Notes under the pieces: model-generated
The model's input: the letters and a program-made list of their open reading frames with translations, nothing else
Databases searched by the model: none
Told to the model about the DNA's origin: nothing
Translations under genes and position numbers: made by a program
Assembly: GCA_949123685.1 (NCBI GenBank)
Contig: CASBHZ010000005.1
Span: forward strand, 10,641 to 74,640
Source of the DNA: an uncultured Bacteroidales bacterium
GTDB taxonomy: Bacteria > Bacteroidota > Bacteroidia > Bacteroidales > Muribaculaceae
Reading direction: 5' to 3'
DNA: 64,000 nt
Shown: in pieces, positions 1 through 7,853 of the stretch
How the letters are laid out: every line of letters begins with the position of its first letter
Position numbering within the stretch: position 1 is the stretch's first letter

Positions 1-501
1 CGGCTGGAAATGATCCACGTTCGTGAGATCGTCCGTTACCCATTTTCCGGATAATTCCACACCTTTTATAAAGGCGGTGTAGAGTTCGGGCATATCGGCA
101 AGACTCCCGTCGGCATTCCTGCGGTCGTTGCGTATCATTATGCATTCTTCGGGCGTTTTGCCATATTCGGGTTCGGTGATCTGATCTGTGACATCCGAGG
201 TCATTCCTGAAACGAGTGCGAAATTCCATCGTCCTTCTCCCAGAGAGAAAGTAAGCGAATGATTTCCCGTCAATGTCAGTTCCGGTCTTTTGAGGTAGGC
301 TCCGTTGCCTTTCACCACATCATGGAACTGATATAGCAGAGTGTTTCGGGTAAGGGCATCGGCACCTCCATGACCGAATTTCAGGGTCATGCGTCTGACC
401 GCATGACTGTCCGGCCCTTCAAGCGCTTCGTTGGAGCAGGCTCCAAGAAGAAGGGTGGCAGCTACTGCGATGATACTGTATTTTACTGTCTTCATTGTCA
501 T
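1..501 (-). CDS. Fimbrial-locus lipoprotein, C-terminus beyond window
   Basis: Only the first 167 codons are present; the gene runs off the left edge. The N-terminus has a lipoprotein signal peptide ending in the lipobox LLLGACSN, so the mature protein should be lipid-anchored in the outer membrane. The remainder is beta-rich with no family signature I can name confidently. The start is either 501 or an in-frame ATG six bases later (495). It lies four bases after the stop of the DUF3575 gene, so it is the last visible gene of the fimbrillin operon. In such loci the genes after the anchor usually encode accessory or tip subunits. That role is inferred from position alone. Confidence 0.7.
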   Translation of the reverse strand, partial: MTMKTVKYSIIAVAATLLLGACSNEALEGPDSHAVRRMTLKFGHGGADALTRNTLLYQFHDVVKGNGAYLKRPELTLTGNHSLTFSLGEGRWNFALVSGMTSDVTDQITEPEYGKTPEECIMIRNDRRNADGSLADMPELYTAFIKGVELSGKWVTDDLTNVDHFQP

Positions 502-505
502 TGGA

Positions 506-1153
506 TCATAGTTGTCGGGTCTCGTTCTCTATATCCTTTTCCTTTTCTTTTTTGCAGCCATTGTCTATGATATATCCGACGCTTACGCTGAATCTTGTCG
601 GACCTACCCAGCCTCTTGTCTGCTTGCGTTTCATAGGATAGTTTCTGTATAAACCTCCGAGCTTATATTTGTCATATTGAAGATGTGCGTATCCCACTCC
701 GAGGTTTATATCAATCTGCCAATGGCGGTTGAACTCATATTTCCAGCCACCGCTCACACCGGCTGAGCAGCCCCATCCCTGGCGTCGGAAACTTTGATCC
801 ATGTCGTTGTTGCGATACAGGCCGATATTGAAGTTGCCATACATCGCGTATATGCCGGCATACCATCCTTTGGCGATTTTGTTGCAGATATGTTCCGATT
901 CTTTGAAATAGTAGCGGCATTCGCCTGCCACCTGAAGGGAGCGGAACACCTCTTCATGTTTCTTGCTTAGATAGGGGAGCCACATTATGTCGCCACTGAC
1001 CGAAATGTGGGGTGTCAGTCCGTGCTCGTAACCGATGTTGGGTGTGCCGACAAGTATTGCCGGAGCGTTCACCTTTATCATCTGGGCGTCGGCTGTCGCG
1101 CTTCCCGCGATGAGCGCTGCAGCGATGAGTATATGTCGGAATATAGTTTTCAT
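506..1153 (-). CDS. DUF3575 outer-membrane protein of the fimbrial operon
   Basis: About 215 residues with a cleavable signal peptide (MKTIFRHILIAAALIAG...ADA) followed by alternating short beta strands rich in Gly and aromatics, as in small outer-membrane barrels of the DUF3575 family. Such genes are common beside Bacteroidales fimbrillin genes; their function is not established. An upstream in-frame ATG at 1222 overlaps the preceding stop as ATGA and could allow coupled translation, but would put 23 residues before the signal peptide. I therefore prefer 1153. A second DUF3575 protein is encoded at 6305-7345 in the same locus. Confidence 0.75.
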   Translation of the reverse strand: MKTIFRHILIAAALIAGSATADAQMIKVNAPAILVGTPNIGYEHGLTPHISVSGDIMWLPYLSKKHEEVFRSLQVAGECRYYFKESEHICNKIAKGWYAGIYAMYGNFNIGLYRNNDMDQSFRRQGWGCSAGVSGGWKYEFNRHWQIDINLGVGYAHLQYDKYKLGGLYRNYPMKRKQTRGWVGPTRFSVSVGYIIDNGCKKEKEKDIENETRQL

Positions 1154-1218
1154 CTTTTTCAGGTTTGTTGTTTGACTTCCGGTATTCAGCCGTGTCATGT
1201 ATTGTGAGAGAGGTCGGT

Positions 1219-2148
1219 TCATTTATTTTGTCCTCCGTCAATTTCAACGGAGCCACCTTGGATCGTTTCGTCCCATCCTTCGATGGTTATCATGAATCCT
1301 TCGTTATAAATGTCAATTATGAATGTCCTGCCGTGCAGGATGGTTATCGGTTTGGATTCCCGGTTGGTCAATGCGAAGCTGTAGCTCCTTATTTTCTTGC
1401 CGGTTTCATCTTTCATCTCAAGAGTGAGATGCATCAGCTGGTCTTTTACGGTAGGGAACAGCAGTCCGGAGAACTCGAATTTAGCTCCCTCTGCCGCTTC
1501 AGGCCATGGCTGCACTTCGTTGATGTCATAGCGTGTGAAGGAATCAGGATTGCCCGACGTGATTGTGTCGAGATCAGCTTTCTGTTCCGTAGCTATTCCT
1601 GTCAAGGTCATGGCAGCTTTCTTCACTGCCTCTGCTGATATGTCGGTGCCTCTGTAACGCACTTTTATAATAGCCGGATACAATTCGAGGCGAGCCGTGT
1701 CGGTCACGTTGATGCCGAAAGTTTCGATTTCCCTTTTGATATAGTCAAACCTCATGTAAGCCGGTGCCTTGAAAGAGTTTTCTTCATCTTTTCCGTCAAG
1801 ACAGAACGAGGCAATAGACAGGTCGTCGATATCATTGAAACTTACGGAATCCGTGTCGGTAAGGACACATGTCTTATAGTTTGCCGGCGGGATGCGGAAT
1901 GCGAAAATGCCCGCGTCGAGCACGTTGTCGCCTGTTTGTCCGACTTTGGCGAATATGTCGCCAACAAGTTTTCCGGTCTCTTTATCCCAGACCAGCACAC
2001 GGCAGTTGCTGACTATACGCTCTTTAAACTCGGGCACGAAAACCTTGTAGTTCATGTCATCCTCAAAATAATCGTTGGTGCATGAACCGAGTCCAAGGAG
2101 CATTGTCAGGCAGGATGCGGCGTAAATCGCGAATCTGCGCAAACTCAT
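1219..2148 (-). CDS. FimB/Mfa2-family fimbrial anchor lipoprotein
   Basis: A 309-residue protein with a lipoprotein signal (GLGSC, Cys23) and the Mfa2/FimB-like layout: an N-terminal domain with the motif CRVLVWDKETGKLVGD, then a second beta domain ending in TFIIDIYNEGFMITIEGWDE. In Porphyromonas gingivalis these proteins cap the pilus base, limit its length and tether it to the outer membrane. It follows the major fimbrillin gene by 116 bases, with a strong hairpin in the gap, so its expression is probably lower than that of the fimbrillin. Family assignment rests on motif and position. Confidence 0.82.
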   Translation of the reverse strand: MSLRRFAIYAASCLTMLLGLGSCTNDYFEDDMNYKVFVPEFKERIVSNCRVLVWDKETGKLVGDIFAKVGQTGDNVLDAGIFAFRIPPANYKTCVLTDTDSVSFNDIDDLSIASFCLDGKDEENSFKAPAYMRFDYIKREIETFGINVTDTARLELYPAIIKVRYRGTDISAEAVKKAAMTLTGIATEQKADLDTITSGNPDSFTRYDINEVQPWPEAAEGAKFEFSGLLFPTVKDQLMHLTLEMKDETGKKIRSYSFALTNRESKPITILHGRTFIIDIYNEGFMITIEGWDETIQGGSVEIDGGQNK

Positions 2149-2221
2149 TTGTTATTCTCGTTAGAATGTGGAATTTGTATTCCCGTGCCGGATTGTCCTG
2201 TTTCACGGGAGTAGGGAAATT

Positions 2222-2254
2222 TTTCCGGAGAGACGGAGGTCGTCTCTCCGGAAA
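2222..2254 (-). terminator. 14-bp perfect hairpin between fimbrillin and anchor genes
   Basis: Positions 2222-2235 pair perfectly with 2241-2254 around a 5-base loop; the arm core is CCGGAGAGACG. It lies 11 bases past the fimbrillin stop and 73 bases before the anchor start. No clean U-tract follows on the minus strand, so it may be a leaky terminator or a 3'-end mRNA stabiliser rather than a full stop. Either would favour the major subunit over the anchor. Confidence 0.75.
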
Positions 2255-2264
2255 TAATAATGGA

Positions 2265-3701
2265 TTAAAGTTCAAGCTCGGATGCCAGGATAGCAGAATC
2301 CCAGTCAAGAGGTTCGCCGACAGACACAGTGAGGTTACCCACGTTGTCAGGACGTTCGGGAAGCTCCATGGAACCGCCGTCACGGAAGATGACATTAACC
2401 TCGCGGATAGTGTTTGCCATGAAGCCTTGGTTGATGTAACCTACCCAATATACGGTTTTCTCCTCTGTAAGGGTGCCTTCCTTGCAGACATGACCGGGAA
2501 GACCTTTTGCAGATATGATGAGGAGGTAGCGGTTCTGCTTGAGGGGGTCGTTGGCTGATACGCCGGAGAGCTGCTGGCGGTTGTTGTTGGGGAGAACGAT
2601 GATGTCGCGCCAAGCGTTGGCGTTATATTTGTCGTTTTCGATGCCGATGATCTTGCCGCCCTCTTTATATCCGGAAGTGGGGTTTGAAGTGTAGAACTGA
2701 CGTGCGCTTTCCACCGGCTGGGTAACCAGTATTGAAGAGGCGGAGGATGTTCCGGAAGTTCCTGCATATACCTTTTCACCGTTCACCATGCGGTCCTGAG
2801 CCATCGGGATCACATAGTCAGGCACGGTTGCGATCATTATGCTTGCGTCTTTGAGGAAGTTGACTTTTCCGTCGGGGTTTAAGTTTACGTCGGCGTTGTT
2901 TGTCTTACCTTCTTCTCCTGCGATGTTAACACGCAGACGCATAAGTGACACCTCGCGTTTGAGTTTGATGGTTGCTGCGGTTGTCTGACCGGAGATCACT
3001 GTCACGGCAGGGTCTGTGCCGTTCACGAAGCCTTGCCCGAGGAAAATCTCGGTTGGTTCAGCTAATGGCACCTCGCTGCGGCTCTGTCCGCTGGCTGCAA
3101 CCTGGTTCTGATAGAACTGAGGGAACTGGCTGGTTGCCGGAGAGATCTTACAGTTGTATATGAAACGGTTCATCACGTTGCTGGCGTTCCATGCCTGTAG
3201 GGTACCTGCGATTTCGGTCTTTATAGACTGGATGGCACTGTTGGCATTTGCAACTGCCATCAGGCGGTAACTACCGGAGGGTACGTTGGAATATGTGTAT
3301 GTGATCGTTCCGCTTTCGGTAGGATTAGTCTGAAGAGTGTTCTTGATGCGTTCCGCATCGATAAGGTCTGAGAAGTGAATTACGCCCTGTGCGTCATAAA
3401 GGAATATCTGAAGGCTTTTAACATTATCCCAGCTTGTCAGGGGCACTGCGTCTGAAATGGCATCGGTATTGGTGGAACCGTTTGTGGAGGAGCCGGGAAG
3501 CTCGGTTGTGGAATCGCCTCCGTCACCTTCTCCCTCACCATCGCCTTCAGCTCTGGTGCTGTTGGCTTGAGTGAAATTGATAGCGAATGCAAGTTTTCCG
3601 TATTCCGTTTCATCTGGAGTCGGAATTTCGTTGCTTGAGCAGGCGGCCAGACCGCTTACGAGAAGCGAGGCCACGGGTAAGACATAGAAATTTCTTTTCA
3701 T
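2265..3701 (-). CDS. Major fimbrillin (FimA/Mfa1-type pilus subunit)
   Basis: A 478-residue lipoprotein precursor with lipobox SGLAAC (Cys21). An Arg at residue 50 (NSTRAEG) lies just before a Gly/Asp/Ser-rich low-complexity stretch and resembles the site where arginine-specific proteases trim type V pilins before strand exchange. The body matches FimA/Mfa1 organisation: SLQIFLYD and SYRLMAVANAN strands, then REVNVIFRDGG and a C-terminal strand, VSVGEPLDWDSAILASELEL. It is the first gene of the minus-strand operon. The long upstream region suggests an extended leader. Processing by a gingipain-like protease is inferred from known systems. Confidence 0.82.
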   Translation of the reverse strand: MKRNFYVLPVASLLVSGLAACSSNEIPTPDETEYGKLAFAINFTQANSTRAEGDGEGEGDGGDSTTELPGSSTNGSTNTDAISDAVPLTSWDNVKSLQIFLYDAQGVIHFSDLIDAERIKNTLQTNPTESGTITYTYSNVPSGSYRLMAVANANSAIQSIKTEIAGTLQAWNASNVMNRFIYNCKISPATSQFPQFYQNQVAASGQSRSEVPLAEPTEIFLGQGFVNGTDPAVTVISGQTTAATIKLKREVSLMRLRVNIAGEEGKTNNADVNLNPDGKVNFLKDASIMIATVPDYVIPMAQDRMVNGEKVYAGTSGTSSASSILVTQPVESARQFYTSNPTSGYKEGGKIIGIENDKYNANAWRDIIVLPNNNRQQLSGVSANDPLKQNRYLLIISAKGLPGHVCKEGTLTEEKTVYWVGYINQGFMANTIREVNVIFRDGGSMELPERPDNVGNLTVSVGEPLDWDSAILASELEL

Positions 3702-4238
3702 ACTTACAAGTTGTTTGTTTATTATAAAAATTATAAGTTTCCTTTTTCTTGTAGCATAAACTATCGGCTCCCCTGAAAGAGGAACTAACAGCGATTGGAA
3801 AATTAAATGTCACGCTTTTAAACGATGTTGCGCGGCGTATGAATCAAGGGCCTGCGGAGATGTGTGTAATTCGTAGGCTCAAGAGTTAAGGATGAAAAGG
3901 TTGTGTCGGTAAATTTATGATAGGTGTATTTTCGATAACGCTTAATTGTTCATAAGAATATCGGCGTGTTTTCATCCGTAAATTAGGTTGATGTTGAAAT
4001 AATAGGCAATTAGGGTTGCTACATCATTGATGCATTGCAGCCATGTCATTTTTTCAGCACGGCAAAATTACAAATAAAAAATCGAAATACCCCCTCCCGA
4101 ATAGTTAATTTATGTTAAAATATTAACAATTGAATGAACTTTTCCTAATGTTAATGAAAGTTAAACATGATAGCATGTGCCATTTTTTAGTTAAAATCTT
4201 GTAATTTTGCGCCGCTTTAAGAAATAACTAACGTATTT
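3702..4238. promoter_or_regulatory. Divergent regulatory region between two fimbrillin genes
   Basis: This 537-bp non-coding stretch separates divergent fimbrillin genes. On the plus strand, TAATTTTG at 4202-4209 matches the Bacteroidetes -7 consensus TAnnTTTG and lies about 30 bases before the 4239 start; no clear TTTG -33 is seen. On the minus strand TAATTTTG (4070-4063) would give a leader of roughly 350 bases for the major fimbrillin operon. The -33 is again not evident, so both are tentative. I saw no inverted repeats of the kind that bound invertible promoters. Confidence 0.4.
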
Positions 4239-5288
4239 ATGATTAAAAAAGTTCTATTTTTTACGGCAGCCACTCTTGCACTGACTGCATGTACTCAAAC
4301 AGATCTGATTGAAGAGAATCAAGAATCGGGTGCGATTATCGGTTTTAATTCACATGTGAAAAACAGCACTCGTGCTGTCACTAATGCCAATTTTTCCAAG
4401 TTCTTTGTGTTCGGAGGTTATACCCTTCCGGAACAGGCGGACTATCACACCTTGTTCAATGGTGTTGAGGTGTCGAAGGATGGAGACAACTGGACTTATT
4501 CGGGCTCTTCAAAGTATTGGATAAAGGATGCTTCCTATAAGTTTTATGGCTATAGCTGTGACAATTTGGCATTGAATTATGGTACGGCGACATTTTCGAC
4601 TGAAGGTGCTGATGCCGGTACATTCAAGATTACTGAATTCGTATGTAATGACACTCATCAGCATGATCTCGTTTTTGCCGAGTCTCAGGCAGTAGGAAAG
4701 GAAACCGGTAATGAAAAGGTGGCAATGAGCTTTAAGCATCTTCTTGCTAAGGTGAATGCAAAATTCAAAAGCGGTTTTGATCCTGATTTTACAATAACAA
4801 TTTCAGATGTGGAGCTTCGTAATGTCTATGACAAGGCTGATTTTTCATCCAAGACAGGAGGATGGAGCAATCAGCTACGAACAGTGGAATATAACGATGG
4901 TGCTTCACAATGGACTAAAGTGACGCTCAGGCTTGAAGGCTCTGATAACACTATATATGCTGCCAAGCCGGGTTCGGAAGGTGTCGAAGCTGTGCCTGCA
5001 AAGGATTTAGTGACGTCTGCGGGATTCGTGCTTCCTGTGACATATTCTACAAACAACCTTACCCTCAGTTTCAAGATTGTTGTTAAGCAAGGAGATGATA
5101 CAATATATTCGGACTATGTAAGGGGTAACATACAACCTTCTTGGGTTACCGGCAATGCTTATACGTATAATGTAACAGTTAACGGCTCTGCTGCCGGTAT
5201 TGAGAAAATCGAGTTTAGTGTGGATGCCACAGATGGCGTTCAGGACTGGACCGAGAATCCTGATACGGATTTCAATGTAGGTACCTAA
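4239..5288 (+). CDS. Fimbrillin-family lipoprotein (Mfa-like_1 type)
   Basis: A 349-residue protein with lipobox LALTAC (Cys18) and an Arg at residue 45 (NSTRAV) placed as in other fimbrillin-family precursors. The features FFVFGGY, WTYSGSSKYW, YKFYGYS and SFKHLLAKVNAKF match the fimbrillin-like family (PF13149 type) typical of Bacteroides and Muribaculaceae. It is transcribed alone, divergent from the FimA/Mfa1-like operon, and ends at a strong bidirectional terminator. It may be an alternative or accessory pilin; which one cannot be told from sequence. Confidence 0.75.
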   Translation: MIKKVLFFTAATLALTACTQTDLIEENQESGAIIGFNSHVKNSTRAVTNANFSKFFVFGGYTLPEQADYHTLFNGVEVSKDGDNWTYSGSSKYWIKDASYKFYGYSCDNLALNYGTATFSTEGADAGTFKITEFVCNDTHQHDLVFAESQAVGKETGNEKVAMSFKHLLAKVNAKFKSGFDPDFTITISDVELRNVYDKADFSSKTGGWSNQLRTVEYNDGASQWTKVTLRLEGSDNTIYAAKPGSEGVEAVPAKDLVTSAGFVLPVTYSTNNLTLSFKIVVKQGDDTIYSDYVRGNIQPSWVTGNAYTYNVTVNGSAAGIEKIEFSVDATDGVQDWTENPDTDFNVGT

Positions 5289-5303
5289 TTGTCTGTTCAT
5301 AAC

Positions 5304-5342
5304 AAAAAATGGTGTGCTAAAAAATTAGCGCACCATTTTTTT
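5304..5342. terminator. Bidirectional intrinsic terminator
   Basis: A 17-bp stem (5304-5320 with 5325-5341, core GGTGCGCTAA and one G-T pair) with A-tract and T-tract flanks on both sides. It sits between the convergent 4239-5288 and 5358-6308 genes and can serve both. Confidence 0.88.
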
Positions 5343-5357
5343 GTTTAAATCATAACT

Positions 5358-6308
5358 TCATTGTTTTCCTATTGGAAAGTCAATGTCTTCGTGGTCTCCC
5401 CAATCATCAATATCGGGATCGAATCCCGAATCTGTGCTGCCTTCATTGTCTTCCACCCTCAAGCCTGATACGGTGATATTTCCGCCGCGTGGCTGCGTGG
5501 TAAGCTGATCCGTGACATCGATGTTGAAGACCTTAGATTTTCCGTTGATAAGGGTTGCTTCGAGGCATAGTGTATAGCGCCCGGAGGCTCGCGATGTGTT
5601 GCCGGGAGTATATCCGGGAATGCCGAAAGAGGTTATGTCGGCATGTGCGCCATAAGCGGTGAGGGAGCATTCGTAGACAATTGTGGCTGTTGATGATGTT
5701 GTTGTCCCGTTGTGCATTATTACCTCTTCCGCCATTCCGGCAAGGGCACCGCGCACTTCTGATACGCGGTTTAGTCCGTGTTCGAACTCATATCGCACGT
5801 CATAACGGAAAACGAGAGGACGCATGGTTGCCGGAACCTGCATCTGCTCATGATTGCCGACATCAGGAAGATCCGTGACATATGCGGCATAAAGCATATC
5901 CGGGGGATTGAGAGCGATCTCGTCGGGATGGATATCGCGCAGGCTCTGTGGCGGCTTAATGCCGGCAGGTGTGGAAGTGGCGTAAGCGGAGGTGGGCGCA
6001 GACATGTCGAAGAATAGTATACGTTCCGTGTCATTGTTGTATATGAGCATGGAGTGCGTGCCCGAGCTTCCGAAGTTTATATCACCGCCTGTTCCTGAGA
6101 TATAATATTCATAAGATTCACCGGTCTCACTGTCATAAACGATAACGGTAATCCCTTCAGGCGTTTCATCTTCGGGAATGTCGGTAGTGCCAGGCCAGGA
6201 GAAATCCATAGATGCCGATCCGAAATGGTTATAGCACAGTTCTTCGCGACAAGAGTTCATGAAGATGACCGCAGCTGCAGTTGAAATATAAACAGCCGTT
6301 TTTTTCAT
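5358..6308 (-). CDS. DUF5119-type lipoprotein
   Basis: A 316-residue protein with lipobox VIFMNSC (Cys20) followed by REELCYNHF, the N-terminal pattern I associate with DUF5119 proteins of Bacteroidales fimbrial loci. The sequence is beta-rich (GITVIVYDSETGESYEYY, MRPLVFRYDVRYEF) and has a very acidic C-terminus (DPDIDDWGDHEDIDFP). It overlaps the upstream DUF3575 gene by four bases, indicating translational coupling. Function is unknown; a pilus accessory or minor subunit role is inferred from neighbours. Confidence 0.68.
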   Translation of the reverse strand: MKKTAVYISTAAAVIFMNSCREELCYNHFGSASMDFSWPGTTDIPEDETPEGITVIVYDSETGESYEYYISGTGGDINFGSSGTHSMLIYNNDTERILFFDMSAPTSAYATSTPAGIKPPQSLRDIHPDEIALNPPDMLYAAYVTDLPDVGNHEQMQVPATMRPLVFRYDVRYEFEHGLNRVSEVRGALAGMAEEVIMHNGTTTSSTATIVYECSLTAYGAHADITSFGIPGYTPGNTSRASGRYTLCLEATLINGKSKVFNIDVTDQLTTQPRGGNITVSGLRVEDNEGSTDSGFDPDIDDWGDHEDIDFPIGKQ

Positions 6309-7345
6309 CTTTCCCCTCCTTTCTTGTTTTTTACTTTCCCAAACCGCCAGACAAATGCGAGTTTCAGTTTAAGCGGACCGAAATAGTTGGTGTTTTGCTG
6401 TCGGATATAAATGTGGTGCCCTTCAAAGGGTCTGTATTCCTTATATCTTGTAAGCAACCACCCGCCACCGGCTTCCGCCTCTATTGCGAATGCCTTGCCG
6501 AAAGGGAACATGTATCCTATTCCCACTCCCGCCATTACGCCTTCACCGCGATATCCCCGGGTGACGTTTTCAAGGTCATAAAGTCCCGCGCCGCCGAAAA
6601 TTCCGACATATAGTCCGCGATTGAGACTGTTGCCTTTGAACCACATGCGCAGGTTCGGACTTACGATTGCGAGCTGGTAGCATTTGTGCTGTTCTCGTTT
6701 TTTCCACCATGCCATGTTTCCTTCCAGTCCTATTGACCACCGCTTTCCGAGTCTGCATTCAAACTCGATAGAGGGAAGGAGTAAGGCGGCATATAATACA
6801 TTGACTTTTAGGGCAAATCTTGAAGCCGGCTTGTCAGATAAGAAATGATACTGTGTAGCAGGATCGTAACCAGATATGATGCTTGCGATCGGATCTTTTA
6901 AATATAGATAGATTATGGCATCGGGACACATTTCACCGTCCTGTCCGATCCTGTCTGTCCATTCTGTAGAAGTGTCTATCAATCTTGCGTCAATGCCGGT
7001 TTGCGAGACAATATGGGCAACGAGCTCGTCACATCGCTTGCCGCTTAGAGGTTTCATGCCCGAGCCAAATTCATCAGGTGTCGTATAAGCACGTATACGG
7101 AGACGCTCAATATTGCCGCATTTATTCTGGCGTTTCACCTCTTTCAGCAATTTCTGCATTACCCTGCGGTTGTCGTTTAATCCCGGTTCGAACCTGCTAT
7201 CTCCGTGATTGAAATATATTTTTGCTGAATAGGTGGCTGTCTGCGCCATTGCCGCATTGCAGGCAAAAACGCATATTATCGATAATATGATCTGTAAATA
7301 CCCACTGAAAAGTGGGTATTTACATAATATGATCAATTTATTCAT
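6305..7345 (-). CDS. DUF3575 protein with OmpA-like N-terminal domain
   Basis: From the start at 7345 the protein has a signal peptide, MNKLIILCKY...AMAQ. An OmpA-like segment follows (VKRQNKCGNIERLRIRAYTTPDEFGSG...LSGKRCDELVAHI) and then a barrel-like DUF3575 domain with many aromatic strands ending LKLAFVWRFGK. An earlier in-frame start at 7426 would add 27 residues that do not look like a signal sequence. It forms a two-gene unit with the DUF5119 lipoprotein (four-base overlap). It probably links the outer membrane to the cell wall; its tie to pili is inferred from location. Confidence 0.72.
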   Translation of the reverse strand: MNKLIILCKYPLFSGYLQIILSIICVFACNAAMAQTATYSAKIYFNHGDSRFEPGLNDNRRVMQKLLKEVKRQNKCGNIERLRIRAYTTPDEFGSGMKPLSGKRCDELVAHIVSQTGIDARLIDTSTEWTDRIGQDGEMCPDAIIYLYLKDPIASIISGYDPATQYHFLSDKPASRFALKVNVLYAALLLPSIEFECRLGKRWSIGLEGNMAWWKKREQHKCYQLAIVSPNLRMWFKGNSLNRGLYVGIFGGAGLYDLENVTRGYRGEGVMAGVGIGYMFPFGKAFAIEAEAGGGWLLTRYKEYRPFEGHHIYIRQQNTNYFGPLKLKLAFVWRFGKVKNKKGGER

Positions 7346-7439
7346 GAGTCCGTAACCACCTAATATAGGGTAAACATTAGTAAAACAAGCGCAAGAATCC
7401 CGACCACACCGCGTGGTGAGGAGCAAAAATTAAGCAAAA

Positions 7440-7560
7440 TTAAGCAAAAAATCGAAGATGACCAAATTCCCGACATGTCATTCACCCACGTCATCCTCTG
7501 CGAAAACTGCGCTGCGAAAACTGCGAGAGGCGTGGTGTTTCACTAATGACTCACTCACTA
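7440..7560. repeat. Repeat cluster 1 with 14-bp tandem duplication
   Basis: This non-coding stretch contains CTGCGAAAACTGCG twice in perfect tandem (7498-7511 and 7512-7525), plus scattered ATTCAC/CACTCAC words. A near copy, CTGCGAAAACAGC, occurs at 9700-9712 in cluster 2. It immediately precedes the first terminator-like hairpin of the tRNA-Lys-derived series. Confidence 0.6.
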
Positions 7561-7601
7561 CCTCTGTATTCTGCGCCGTTCTGAAATTTTGGCAAATTAA
7601 A

Positions 7602-7634
7602 AAAGCACTGAAAATCAAGTGATTTCAGTGCTTT
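7602..7634 (-). terminator. Hairpin, copy 1 of tRNA-Lys-type terminator
   Basis: An AAGCACTGAAA arm pairs with its complement around a short loop, with a bulged A, and a T-rich tract follows on the minus strand. The CTGAAAATC...GATTTCAG core is shared with hairpins at 9891-9921 and 12066-12092. The 12066 copy is the natural terminator of the intact tRNA-Lys gene. Confidence 0.7.
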
Positions 7635-7657
7635 GCGGCATTTTGCCATTTTGCTTT

Positions 7658-7670
7658 GTGACCCCGGTGG
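7658..7670 (-). repeat. tRNA-Lys 3'-end fragment (putative attachment-site remnant)
   Basis: GTGACCCCGGTGG is identical to 12119-12131, which covers the acceptor 3' end of the intact tRNA-Lys gene. It lies beyond hairpin copy 1 in the same order and orientation as in the intact locus. Integrases that target tRNA 3' ends leave such fragments. Confidence 0.6.
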
Positions 7671-7853
7671 AATTTATCTGAAACAGGGTTAAGTCTGTTG
7701 TCTATCAATACTTTATAATTCTTGAAAATCATGGATGTTCCCTTTTTGCACACCCGGACATTTCAATGTTCTTCGTATATCTACAACGCAAAAGTAGCTA
7801 TAATAGTCTGATTTCAGGCTGTTTTCAGTGTTAAAAATTCTTTTAAGCATCCG

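Noticed and set aside
1165..1638. 157-codon open frame on the plus strand
   Set aside because: It is antisense to the Mfa2-like gene, has no signal peptide or family pattern, and reads as shadow coding.
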